Shown: positions 50,913 to 61,996 of the stretch, one piece after another
How positions within the stretch are numbered: the stretch's first letter is position 1
Layout of the letters: the number at the start of each line of letters is the position of its first letter
Origin: Aspidapion aeneum
Taxonomy: Eukaryota; Arthropoda; Insecta; Coleoptera; Brentidae
Length of the DNA stretch: 64,000 nucleotides
Direction of reading: 5' to 3'
NCBI GenBank assembly: GCA_963576565.1
Contig: OY755039.1
Span: 27,914,602-27,978,601, forward strand
Notes under the pieces: generated by a model
Told to the model about the DNA's origin: nothing
Database searches by the model: none
What the model saw: only the letters and a program-made list of their open reading frames with translations
Program-made: the position numbers and the translations under genes

Positions 50913-51410
50913 TTTAAAATAAATAAAGACAATGGAAGTCCGAAATTTTATTTCTAAGTATTCTTCTAGTTTTCTAGCGATAAATGCAGCAAATACTGTG
51001 TTACCACTAGTAAACGAGGCACGCTGCATTTCTGCCTAGAAATGTTGATTCAAAGCTTCATGAAATACTTGTGAAGAACGCAGTCTCTTCGATAAAATTT
51101 ATTTTCAAAATTTAATGAAACCTAGGCAAACCATACTTTTTTTATGATTTCTCATCATCCTGCAAAATTTTTTTTAAAAAATATGCATTTGGATAGAAAT
51201 AGAGCAAAAAAACGTTTTTTGCGTTTTTCTCAAAACTAGGGTTTTGTAAGTTACTGCGTTCTTCATAAGGAGGGCAGTATAGGAGTAAAGTTCTCGGAGG
51301 GGATGTATGCTACAAAAATTTCAAGATGTCTAAGTCAAGATTTAAAAGTGACTTTCTCGCAAAAAAAATCGACGAGTTTGAGGGTGTTTCCAAAAACATA
51401 CGGTAAATAG

Positions 51411-51930
51411 GTAAAAAGCCTGTCATGTTTAAAAAAAGAATACCCTGTATTTATTTTTTACAAATAAAACCCTAAAAAATCTAACCACAATTTCTAGCAA
51501 TAGACGCTGTTAGAAAATAAGTTTGAAAACATCAGGGGGTTTATTCTGTAAATGCTCCCCGGGAGTAAATTTTCTTTTCAATTCACCGTTACCATTGGTC
51601 AGTTTATAGTGTATGACTTTAAACTGACGCGGAAGGGATCATTTTCAAGAGAACATTTGACATAACCTGCTCTCCTGCTCTGCAATGGGAGAACTTTGAA
51701 GTGAGATTTATTATTGAAAATATTCATCAAAAATGTCAATATCAAATTTAGGTACTATAAGTGATATTGACAAATGGTAAACTTGAATTTAAGAGAACAT
51801 TAACTTCCTATTTAAAGATATTTAATACAAATAAATGGATCCATGACGGATCTGATACCTTCCTGCCTATTAGCACACTTCAAGTAAAGCCTTGAAGTCT
51901 ATAGACTTGATACCGACCGGTTTAAGTGTA
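51411..51930. other. Intergenic, with a repeat shared with 11.5 kb
   Basis: 51831-51885 (AAATGGATCCATGACGGATC, TGATACCTTCC.TGCC, TATTAGCACAC) matches the reverse complement of 11555-11605. No gene. Confidence 0.55.
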
Positions 51931-51931
51931 T

Positions 51932-52690
51932 TTTAGCTCACACTACTATACTATAGTGTGAGCTATGGTGATCCTAATTTTTTTGAGAAAAAAAAAGTTG
52001 CTCCGATTTCAAAAATTTTTATATATCTTTGCGTTTCAGATGATTTTAAAACTTTTTTGTCGCGTCGTCTATCTGTCTGTATGTCTGAGTTAAACAAAAT
52101 AAGTTTTGGTTTTTCTTTTTTAAAAGGGTGGGGGTAGATTTTAAAAATTAGAGTTTAAGTGAAAATATGGCGTGTGTGATATCAAACGAAAGGTAATTGA
52201 GTCTGGAGTTAAACAAAATATATTTTAGTTTAAAAAAAGGGTGAGGGTAAATTGTCGAGACGGTCCCATTTAAAAATGAACAAAATCCACTGAGCACAAG
52301 CCAAATAAAAGGCTGGGGTAGATTAAAAAAATTAGATTTTATGTGAAAATATGGCGGTAAGGTAATTGAGTCTGGAGTTAAACAAAATAAATTTTAGTTT
52401 TTTTTTAAAGGGTGGGGGTAGATTAAAAAAAATAGATTTTATGTGAAAATATGGCGTTTGTGATATCAAACAAAAGGTAATTGAGTCTGGAGTTAAACAA
52501 AATATTTTTTTTTTAAGGGTGGGGGTAGATTTTAAAAATTAGAGTTTAAGTGAAAATATGGCGTGTGTGGTATCAAACGAAAGGTAATTGAGTCTGGAGT
52601 TGAATAAAATATATTTGAGTTTTTAGTTATATTACCTCACACGTACACTATAACTATAGTACCTAGTGTGAGCTTAGGTGCCCATATATT
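51932..52690 (-). repeat. Hairpin-ended repeat with internal ~105-bp monomers, copy 2
   Basis: Inverted relative to copies 1 and 3, with the same terminal hairpins (AGCTCACACTACTATA at the left, AGTGTGAGCTTAGGTGCCCA at the right) and four to five full or partial monomers carrying GGGTGGGGGTAGATT and AATTGAGTCTGGAGTTAAAC. Copies 2 and 3 share an AATATATGGGC-type outer edge. Confidence 0.82.
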
Positions 52691-53188
52691 GGCAAAGTAT
52701 TTTTAATACTCACTCACATACTTCACCCTAATGTGCAATATGATAGTAAGCGTTACTCAGTGAGTTTCATCTCATATAAATTTAAATTAACTTTAGAAAT
52801 AAAGAAAAACCACATAAAAAATTTGTAACGAAATGTCATTTTTTAGAAATTTAGTCCGTGCAGTCGTAGGATTCCCGTTAAAAATACTCTCAAATTCTAG
52901 TACCACCCTTGAGGAGTGGTTTAAAGTTCGAAAAACAGTAGAAATAATCCATGACTGATAAAAAACTTATATACAAAAATTTTCAAAGCTAAATAATTTT
53001 TAAAAACTTATATACAAAAATTTTCAAAGCTAAATAATTTATAAATAACTTAAATCTATATCTATAAATGCATTACCGTATTAAATACGTTAATCATCGT
53101 CTTGTCTAAAAAATTAACATGTAAAATATAGCGGACAGCTGACATCGTTTTTATTCGACATTTCCTAGTGACGTTCGGAGGTTTAAAT
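52691..53188. other. Intergenic, with a 43-bp tandem duplication
   Basis: The segment TTATATACAAAAATTTTCAA plus AGCTAAATAATTT is duplicated in tandem at 52968-53042. No gene otherwise. Confidence 0.6.
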
Positions 53189-53277
53189 ATGGCTACCATT
53201 TTTAAACCAATTATTTCTAACCATTGTGAGGAAATAATGTCTTTGTTACAACGAAAAAAGATGACCCATATCGCAAG
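53189..53277 (+). CDS. Possible first coding exon, unidentified
   Basis: ATG at 53189 opens MATIFKPIISNHCEEIMSLL, QRKKMTHIAR, then a GT donor-like GGTATTTATG. The reading frame is clean and protein-like, and the upstream sequence is relatively less AT-rich. No downstream exon was found and I do not recognise a family, so this is tentative. Confidence 0.28.
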
Positions 53278-53711
53278 GTATTTATGAACAATTTATATAA
53301 ATATTAAAAACTATTGCATTCACTACAAAAATAAGTTAAACCTTCAACCAAAATCTAGACTTGTAAACCTAGGATTGTAGCACTTAGCACTGTAGACCCT
53401 TTAGTAAATACTGGTGCTTGAGTTTATTAAAACGCTAATTTTATTATTTTGCTTACAAAATAGAACAATATGCAGAGTATACGGGTATATTTTTTGTCGC
53501 GTAATTTAGAGGGCGTAAATTAAAGCATACATGCTACACTCATAGAAACAAGACGACTAACTGGCTCACAGAACACCAAAACTGGCTGGCGTGTCGGGCA
53601 AAAATTTTAGTTGATTCATTTCATTTAGACAATCTAAAAATTGTCCAACTCTGTCGCTCATATAGGCCACTAGTCAAAATCTCTCTCTGTTCGGCGGCGC
53701 CAGCAGCAACC

Positions 53712-54655
53712 CACATAGCACAATTACGTGTTTAACACGTAAAAAAAGCGTGACAAAAAAAAACGTTGATTTTAAAAGCTGCTAGAAAAAAACCTTTATT
53801 ATATGAAAACAAGCTTAATAGGTCATTCATTAACGTTATAAAAAATAACGTTGCTAAAAACTGCGTTGTAATAACGCCATTATCAAATTAAAACAGCAAT
53901 GTTTTTACGTTAGTTTCAAGTGATTTTTATCAACGTTAAAATCACATAAGATTCACAACACCGAATATTTTTGAGATTTTACTAGCAGCCGCGTCTGTCA
54001 GGCAGTGCTTTGGCCTCAAACTCTTCTGAGCTTTGGCCTCTAAACTCCAAAAACCTGTTTAGGAACTGATCCCTGATCCTTCACGATCACGGCGCATCTG
54101 TTATTAACCTGATAAAGACACATTAATATTCTGTGAAAGTGTTTACTGTTAAAAAATCTTATTTAGCTTTTAAAAAAAACATAATGTATATAGATAGATA
54201 TATAGATATTTTTTCTTGCCTTGAGCGCCATCTTTAAAATTGTCTTGAAGTGTTGTAGTCTTAAACTAGTGAACTTTTATAACTTCCTTTCGCGTCTCTT
54301 TTAAGTGAAAAAAATGGTATTAAAAAACGTCATCAAAAAAGACGCAGAAAGTTAGTAGGTTTTAGAAGTCTTAATCTAGTGGCGTTTTAGAACATGTTAT
54401 GGAGGACTTTTCAAGTGTGAATTTGGTACATGAAAATAACGAGGGTAAAAATCACGTTATATACACATCACCAGAAACTTCAGCAAAAAGTACATTTTTA
54501 TAGCTTGATTTCTCCTTGTTTTTAAGTTGTATTTAAGCATGTAGATTTAACAAAATAAATATTACATGGTATGAGGTTGTTTTCAAGTAAAAAAAAACTT
54601 TGTTATTTTTGTTCACCTTAATTTAAGGTTGATGTGATTTTTGTGTTATGTGGGA
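53712..54655. mobile_element. Possible ~940-bp TIR element (CCCACATA ends)
   Basis: The left end CCCACATAGCACAA.TTACGT and the reverse complement of the right end (CCCACATAACACAAAAATCA) are similar over about 23 bp. The interior has many AACGTTA/TAACGTT motifs but no ORF. No clear target-site duplication. Confidence 0.4.
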
Positions 54656-55964
54656 AAGCACACCCCACTTCACGCACGCGGTAGCCAGCGCAGCGGGCCA
54701 GCAGACAGTGGTCGCTCATTATCGATTCGGAGTGTGATCCACTGCATTGTACAGGGTTTAAAATATTTTATATAAATTAAAAAGAAATACATAAAATAAC
54801 AAACATATTAAGATGTTTTAAAACTTCTTTGCTTCGTGTTAAAAACAAATGCTCTTCTGGGTTTTAAGGTCATGTAAATTAAATAAATAGTAAAGTTGGA
54901 AAATGTCACCGTTATGCTTTATCATGATCAAAATTAATTATTAAAACCATCAATAAAATTTACGATTAATTATTTTATGTCAACTATTTTTAGATAAAAA
55001 AGCATTTTTTTAAACATTTATATTTATGTATCTTCTACTTCCGTAATTATGGTGCTTCCCATTTGTTTGCATTATAAATATTTATAGCATATTTATGGTA
55101 CCTCATTAATGACTTAGATATACGCCGGAAAAAATACCAAATTGAGAGAAAAGTTTTATGGATATCATATATATTCGCGCCCAGGAATATGTCTTGGGGG
55201 GGGGTTGACGCCTCTGGGGAGGGGCGTCCGAGGCCTTATGATTTCATATATTATGCTATTTTATCCTTATATTAAAGAAACCCAATGAAAACTTATTTTA
55301 TTTCAACAAAATTACTTAAAATAAACATTTAAATAAAATATGTGCAAAAACAAAAAAATATCGCAAAACAATATATTGTGGTTTTTAGAGAAGAAGCGAT
55401 CTTGGGAATACACAATTCATCATGACAATAGTTATTTGGCAAATATAAAGATGGCAAAGACGTCAAAGACTAGCTATATTTTTTATAGTACAACACTATC
55501 ACCTTTGTTTTTCAGGTATATGTATGTACTGACGTCAGCAATGATTATTTTCAAACGGCATGTTTAAATTAACCTCTTAAGAATTAAAAAAATGCAAAAC
55601 ATATTGTATTTAGTGATAAATTCATCTGTAGACCAAGGATATTTTTTGTTGTGTAAATTTATGCTTATTTAGATACCTCTTGAAACTGGAATATAAAATA
55701 CTTTTTATTGATCGATTGGGTTAAAACTTTATTTCCTGCCTCATAAGTATATGTTATAAACCTAGGTACAAAACGGGCAGCTACTTTTGGTATTTTCCGT
55801 TTTCGTATGTCCGGTTTGGTGTGCAACCATAAAACTGTCGGGGTTCGTGCGCTTTCCCCTTGAGAAAAGATAAGAGATAAGAGTTTTTGGTCGAGCCAAA
55901 TTTAGGCCCGATAACTTCGCCAACAACGATAACTTTAACAATATCGGACAAGACCATTAAAATC

Positions 55965-56005
<41 letters not shown>

Positions 56006-56025
56006 GTTTTCTGACTAGGGGAAGA
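54656..56025. other. Intergenic AT-rich sequence with a (GA)n microsatellite
   Basis: A (GA)n run lies at 55965-56004. A G-rich patch lies at 55195-55235. No gene is supported. Confidence 0.5.
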
Positions 56026-56899
56026 TGGGGAATATTTTTTTTATCTGAAAGAAACACTTTATTTGACATTTTAATACTTGAGTTTGTGGTCAAATGTAAG
56101 TCTTTCTATGTATTGTTTCTAAATTTTGCTTGTACAAGTAGTTCAGAATGGAAATGTTTCTTATTACCCCGTCGTTTTAACTATCGGGGGGTAATAAAAG
56201 ACATCGAAATGGGGCAATAAGAAATAAATTATTTTTGTTGCATCTTGATTTGAATAGAGAAGTTGTCTTCAAATTTAACAAAAGTAGTCTATGTCAAGCT
56301 TTAGAAATGGTAAGTTACAGAAATATTAAATGGCTTCTAACGCAAATAGTCCACAGTAAACCGGTCTATTTTTTAAGTGATGACTTACTGTCTGAATTCT
56401 CGTACGTAGCTTTATTCGGCCAAGACGCCTAATTTTTTCCTAATGAATGCAAAAATCTTTTAAGCTTCGGACTGATTAAACCATGCATGCAATTTTGGGG
56501 ACAATGTTGCCTTTTACATTCAAACACATTTTTTAAGCAACAAAAAAACCAGGTGATAATTCTCATTCATTCTTTTTCTGTACCTTAAAAAATGTGTTTG
56601 AAAGTTAATGGCAATATTGTTCTACAAATCATTTGCTTGGTTTAGCACTCTGTTAGGAATCAGTTTCAAGTATTTTTGCAGTGGAAAAAGTTAAACGTCT
56701 AGGCCAAATAAATGTATGTACGAAAATTCAGCCTGTTAGTAATCACTTAAATAGTAGACCGGTGTACTGTGGGCTATTTGCGTAAGATCCCATTTAATAT
56801 TTCTGCAACATGCCATTTCTAAAGCTTTTAATAGGTCACGTTGGTCAAATTTAAAGGCAACTTCACTACTCAAATCAATCTGCAACAAAAAATAATATA

Positions 56900-57529
56900 C
56901 AGTGAAATCTCCTATAAGCGGACACTCACGGTTCCGTCGATTTTGTCCGCTTATTGCAGGTGTCCGTTTATGAAAGGGAACTGCGAAATTTTAATATATA
57001 TTTATTAACAACTTTCGCTACTTACATTTTTCCGATATTAAATTTTTCAGCGATCTTTCGTGCTGATAGATGTTCCTTCTCTGAAACGTTAACAACTTCG
57101 ATTTTTTCACGTAAACTAAGAAGTTTTTTACAAAGAGATCTATTACTACCCAATTGAACAATAAAAATAAAACACAGCAGTCCCGTCGAATAAAATATGT
57201 TGTAAATATGACCGAAGTATTTAGTCTCCGCATTAAAAAGGAAAGAGGTAATTCCCCGGCTGTAGAGTGCATTGTTGCCAACATACTACATAATATTTAT
57301 GCTCATGTCGTGCAGCGCTCCGTCCCGTTGTCAGAGGTCCGCGTCCGGTTAAGGGAAGTTTCAGAATTTTTTAACCGAAAAAAATTGTCCGCGTCCGGTT
57401 ATTAGAGTGTCCGGTTATTGGAGTGAATTTTACATGTAAAGAAATAGAGAAAAGCTTGGTTCTAAAAAAATTGTCCGCCTAAAGGGAGTGTCCGCTTAAT
57501 AGAGGTGTCCGCAAGGAGAGGTTTCACTG
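56900..57529 (-). mobile_element. Pogo-like (Tc1/mariner) element with CENP-B-type HTH remnant
   Basis: Ends are CAGTGAAATCTCC and the reverse complement of GGAGAGGTTTCACTG, flanked by TA on both sides (56898-56899 and 57530-57531). Many GTCCGC and GCGGACA repeats lie inside both ends. On the minus strand (about 57145-57035) it reads LLSLREKIEVVNVSEKEHLS, ARKIAEKFNIGK and then GTAAGT. This is the N-terminal CENP-B/pogo helix-turn-helix. The catalytic domain is missing. Confidence 0.8.
57035..57145 (-). pseudogene. Pogo-type transposase N-terminal HTH fragment
   Basis: About 35 codons match the CENP-B N-terminal pattern 'K...LS..EK.E.I......SAR.IA..F.IGK'. It is followed by a splice-donor-like GTAAGT. 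The DDE domain and the rest of the protein are absent within the 630-bp element. Confidence 0.65.
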
Positions 57530-57692
57530 TATTTCTTATTGCCCCATGCCATGTTTCTTAATACCCCACGATATTCTAAACGAAATTCAAGCAAAATTTA
57601 CAACTATACATAGAAAAACTTACATTTGACCACAAACTTAATTATTAAAACTGCAAATAAAGTGTTTCTTTCAGACAAAAAAATTATTATCT

Positions 57693-58184
57693 AAAAAGGT
57701 TTGCTTGTCAAAAATTTGTTTAAAAAAGAGCACTAAGGTGTAACTTTTTTATTATTGTAGTAGACTGTATATAGAAATATATCCTGAATTTTTGCGTTAT
57801 GTAATTTAAGCACGTTCCCTTATTAGAAAACTAAACGTAACCTTTATTGGCATAAACTGGCAATATTAACTAAAATTTTTAGAATTTCTGAGATTTTGGA
57901 TTCGCGAAATAGAACTTTTCAGCTATGAATTTCTGAACGCTTGAAATGAGACGCACCAAACCGACCCGAACCAAAGTAAAATAAATAATAAATAATTATA
58001 GAAATAAACGTTAATGTAATGATTAATATTATTACTACCGATATCCTAAAAATATAATATACGCGTTTATTGCTGTTCCATTGACCAAATTTCTCGACGT
58101 TCATCAATTTATATGTTAAATAATTGTCAACCATAATAAAGAGTGAGAACTTTTTAAAAATACGTTAAAAAGGTTCGTTTTACC
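57693..58184. other. Intergenic, no feature recognised
   Basis: AT-rich. Minus-strand frames with hydrophobic stretches here show no domain and look like chance ORFs. Confidence 0.45.
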
Positions 58185-58650
58185 AATAGAGACTTATTGG
58201 AAATTCCAAAATAACGACTGAAAGTTATTGCAATAAAGCAGTCAGGCAGTAACAGTGCCGGGCACTATTCTGACAGTTTTTCTTTGAAAACTGACAGTTG
58301 ATCTTTCAAAATTGATATATCAAAGTCGAATTTATAAATCCAGTCGTTTATTTTCCATTAATAATGGTGGCACTATTAATTCCGGCTCTTATAATATACA
58401 AAGGCCTAATTTTGTAAGAAGACAGCTGTTCTTATAAAGACAAAATGTCAACATAGTGCCCGGCACTATTACTGCCTGGCTTTATTGCAATAAGTCCCTA
58501 TTGGAATAAAGCCATGCATTAATAGTGTCAGGCAGTATTTTGACAGATTTAAATTGCAGGCTGACAGTTGATCTTCCAAAATTGACATACCAAAGTCGAA
58601 TTTACAACTACCTATGTCGTTTATTTATCTAAAATTACAGTATTTATTTC
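58185..58650. mobile_element. Short TIR element and an adjacent partial copy
   Basis: CCAATA.GGACTTATTG and TTGCAATAAAGC..AGGCAGTAA, TAGTGCCGGGCACTAT occur at 58185-58266 and in reverse at 58455-58507. A partial second copy follows at 58500-58630 (AATAAAGCCATGCATTAATA, GACAGTTGATCTTCCAAAAT). No ORF. Confidence 0.6.
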
Positions 58651-59639
58651 GGTTCGTATAGTAATCAAAATCCTTGTGTTAAGATTAGCTGTCATATTAC
58701 AATGCAAAACTCGGTCATGATTTTAAAGCTTAAAATACTTTTAATACATTTGTGCTTTCAAAAAAGCAGCAAGCTTAAAATAAATTGGTTTTTAATTACA
58801 GGAGTGTCTTAAGGAAGGACTTTAGAAACTATTTACGTGACACAAGATTTAATTCTAAAATAAAAAATACCATTTTTCTTTTTTTTTTGGTTTGCCTATG
58901 GGTCCAGTTACCCCATGAAGATGGGGCAACTGGACCATATACGTATATTTTGTTTGTAAAATGGAAGGTATTTAGTTTGGGGTATCTGGACCAAATCTAG
59001 AACATTTAGATGCAAAATACTCATGGTCCAGTAACCCTTTTTTCTAAAAAAAAATCGAGGTAACTGGGCCACCCACCTGCATAATCAAACAAATACTGCA
59101 TGGCCTAAAACACTTCTAATTAGTTTGTTTTATACTTATTTCTTAAAAACTAGTAGATGTCGTGTCAGAATTACTTATAGTTTTTATACAAAACCCACTG
59201 AACTATAGCAAAAAATGTTGTGATCTATTCACCATGAAAACAGATTACCAAATTCGGTTGTTCTGTCAATAATATATATTATAATGTATAATCTTTGGTT
59301 CTGTCAAGTAAACTTGTCACAACAACGTTGCGAGTTGTTTCGGAGCAGATTTGTAACCTACCACAAATACAAATGGCCCAGATACCCCCATTTCTTTTGT
59401 ATTAAACAGCAAATACAAAAGAATTATTCAAAAAATCAAAAAAACTATTTAACGTAATAAAAAACCTCGCCAAAAGAAAAAAAACACATAATACAAAATG
59501 GTTAGTTAAAAAAGTTTCAAGTCAGCTAACAAATTTCAACAAACCGTCAAAATAAGACCAAGTTACATAAATACTAACATGCTGCATTTTATTTATGCGC
59601 TGATAAGGTCTAGCACAATTCTTATTAGGACCTCAAGGC
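58651..59639. other. Intergenic, with several short GGTCCAGTTACC hairpins
   Basis: Inverted and direct copies of (G)GGTCCAG.TACC.. occur at 58901-58938, 58978-58992, 59025-59038 and 59059-59073. One forms a hairpin (GGGTCCAGTTACCCCAT / ATGGGGCAACTGGACC). No gene. Confidence 0.45.
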
Positions 59640-59950
59640 CAATAAAAAAACACGCTAATTTTATCCTTTATTAATGTGACATTAAACGACAGATGTGACG
59701 TGATATTTAGACGTCCAGTTATGACCTTTTGTAGAAACAATTTTGATTTGCGGTATTTTTTTATCTCTTCTCTATCTCTCAACAGCCTGCTTTGTGTTCT
59801 TTAGGCAAGTTCCGAGACCAACTATAGAGGAAAACTGAAAAACCAAAACCAGTGAAAAACCGCCACGAAAATATAGGATAGGTCTGTGTCCTTCTTTTTC
59901 TTTTTTTACACACTTCAAACAACATTGATGGGGAGAAATATTGGATTTAA
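59640..59950 (+). repeat. Dispersed repeat, copy B (counterpart at 28060-28470)
   Basis: Blocks GTGACGTGATATTTAGA, CCAGTGAAAAACCG, GAAAATATAGGATAGGTCTG match the reverse complement of copy A. Confidence 0.6.
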
Positions 59951-61990
59951 AAAACTAAAGTAAAACTAGCCCGAGTTTTCATTCACCGTCCTTGGAGGGA
60001 GTGCAGAGTGGTTCTGCACCATTTTTCAACATAGAAATTCGTATTCTATAATTTTTTCTGAAAATTTTGACTATGACACAATATTGTATCACAAATAGGC
60101 AAGCGGCAAATCATTTCAGAACAGACTATCTGATCGCATTTTAAAAACGCTCTTATAGTCATAAAAAATTGTGGGTGCCACAGACAGTTGAATTTATCAG
60201 TCCATATTAGTGCTCTATTTTATCGGAGACATAGCTGGGAGTCTGTGATTTCACTTCCGGTTACGAGTTTAAAATTTTGCACGATGCTTGTACTTGTACG
60301 ATACTACGCGAAATATTTTTACACTAGATCAACGTCCGATAGTTCCTAGTCTAACATCCACAATTAAAAAATTCGAATAAATGTTTGAAGCAGAATAATA
60401 GCTTTATTTGATTTTTTATAATGGTTATTTATAACATTGTATACCCATATGGTGTAAATCTTGTCAATTTAGCCTAATCTAACTAACGTTAAAGTCATTT
60501 AAAATCACTATGTAATGAAAAAAATTCAATCTCGTTTAAGTTGAAAATTAAAAAATGTTACATATTTTTAAATAGTTAAATAAAATAAAAACATTTAGTC
60601 ATCATTTGTCCTACAAATTGAAGGTTATAGATGAGTTTAACACAACGTTGATATCGTTTTGAAAATTTCGTTTCCTGAATTTTAAAAGGATATAATGCAA
60701 TGGGTTTTATTGTTTTTCGAACGGTATTGGATATACGCTTGGCATACGAAAGAGAAACTTTGAATAATAAATGGAATGACCATTGACCTCAGTTTAATGT
60801 GCCTTATAAAAACACCATAAAACATGTAGGTATATTCTTTATGAAACAATTAACGCGACGGGTACAAATGTCGACTATTTTGAGTGAGAGTCTGTGAAAC
60901 CAAAAAACAAAACTGTGATATCCTAAAGTGCCTGATAACAAAATCCTAATTTGTCCAAACTTTTAGCAATTGGTCCTAAAAACGCAAAAACTTTAATTTG
61001 TTATTACTTGGTTTACTAAATTTATTTAATCCTTTTATTTTTTGTCCGATTTTTGGCTTTTTTGGGAAAATTAGCAAAATCCATGATTTGGAGAACCAGC
61101 TTAAATATCGGGAAGTGCCAAATTTAGCTATGAAAAATTTGATTATACTGCATAGCAATAATTTTCCAAAAGGGGATTCGATATCACTAGCTTTGTGTTG
61201 CTATCTCGATCAAGTTCATACCCAAGAAAAAATTTCTGAGGGGCTCTAAACAGTTTCAACAAAAATTTGTGAATATTGTGCGATTTTTTTGTTTTTTTTG
61301 TGTGGCTGGGAAATCATTTTAACATACTTGATCGACTACTTCGGGGAACCGAACCGAGAAAAAAAGCTAAAAATATTTTTAGTTTTGTAATAAAAAACAC
61401 AAATTTGAGAAATGGTAAAATGGAGAAAGTATGTATCACAGTTTAATTCAAAAAAAGAAAGAACAGGAGAAAAGAACAAGAACGGAAAAAGAAAATCAAA
61501 AAGAACGCCCGAGAAAACCAAATTAGAACAGAGAACAGAAAGTGAGATTTCTGCAACAAAAAATATTTTCAAATAGGGCAACGAAATTATTAAAGAGAAG
61601 TTTACAGAAAAAAAAAACACTGACGAAAAGGATACACAAGCAATGAAGGTTGCCCTGAAAAAAAACGTATTTTCTGTTTTTAAAAAACTTGCTAGAACAC
61701 TTAATAAAAAAAAAAATTGTTTTATTTTTTTGTAAATGTCCTCAAATGTCCTTACTTTTTAGTCTATGGACAAATCGGCCTAAAAGGGTGTTTCGTGTGC
61801 AAGTCGTGCCAACTTTTTGCCGATAAGCCAAGTTTGTTGAGGGCACTCCATAGATCAGGTTTTGACTTGTTGTCATTCTGGTAAATGCGTTTTTTTAAGA
61901 TATGGTCCCTACCACTTTTTTTTGCACGATACTTTTTAAAACGATGTATCTTTCTTAAAACTAGTCGTAGAGGGTTGTAAAATACTCTGC
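59951..61990. other. Intergenic AT-rich sequence, no gene seen
   Basis: No domain, repeat or RNA gene was recognised on either strand. Longer open stretches near 61.0-61.6 kb are of low complexity. Confidence 0.45.
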
Positions 61991-61996
61991 CAATAT

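Larger units (their letters stand above)
48108..50955 (+). mobile_element. Penelope-like element (RT plus GIY-YIG) with inverted 5' arm
   Basis: A 13-bp target-site duplication AAGTATTCTTCTA flanks it (48095-48107 and 50956-50968). The 5' part (48143-48552) is an inverted copy, almost identical, of the 3' part (50530-50954), so the element begins with an antisense copy of its own endonuclease end. The RT lies between. Penelope-like elements often carry inverted or tandem terminal copies. The target-site duplication is perfect, so the insertion is recent. Confidence 0.88.
47530..51410. mobile_element. TIR element (~1 kb) interrupted by a Penelope-like retroelement
   Basis: The left end ATTTATCGTACGTTTTTGGA matches the reverse complement of the right end (TCCAAAAACATACGGTAAAT, about 51390-51410). 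Further inside, CCTTATGAAGAATGCAGTAA (left) matches the reverse complement near 51255-51280. Without the insertion it would be about 1.0 kb. The interior has repeated 'GCAGTA.TTGCG'-like segments but no ORF. Confidence 0.65.
56028..57692. mobile_element. Large palindromic element with ~500-bp arms
   Basis: The left arm (about 56028-56550) and right arm (56580-56897 plus 57532-57692) are reverse complements throughout: TCTGAAAGAAACACTTTATT, GTTTGTGGTCAAATGTAAG, AATGGGGCAATAAGAAAT.., GCTTTAGAAATGG, AACACATTTTTTAAG. The right arm is split by a pogo-like insertion at 56900-57529. Each arm contains the same protein-like reading (see findings). Confidence 0.82.

Noticed and set aside
61336..61620. 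Minus-strand Phe/Leu-rich frame resembling a membrane protein
   Set aside because: It comes from an A/AG-rich low-complexity tract on the plus strand; composition alone explains the hydrophobicity.
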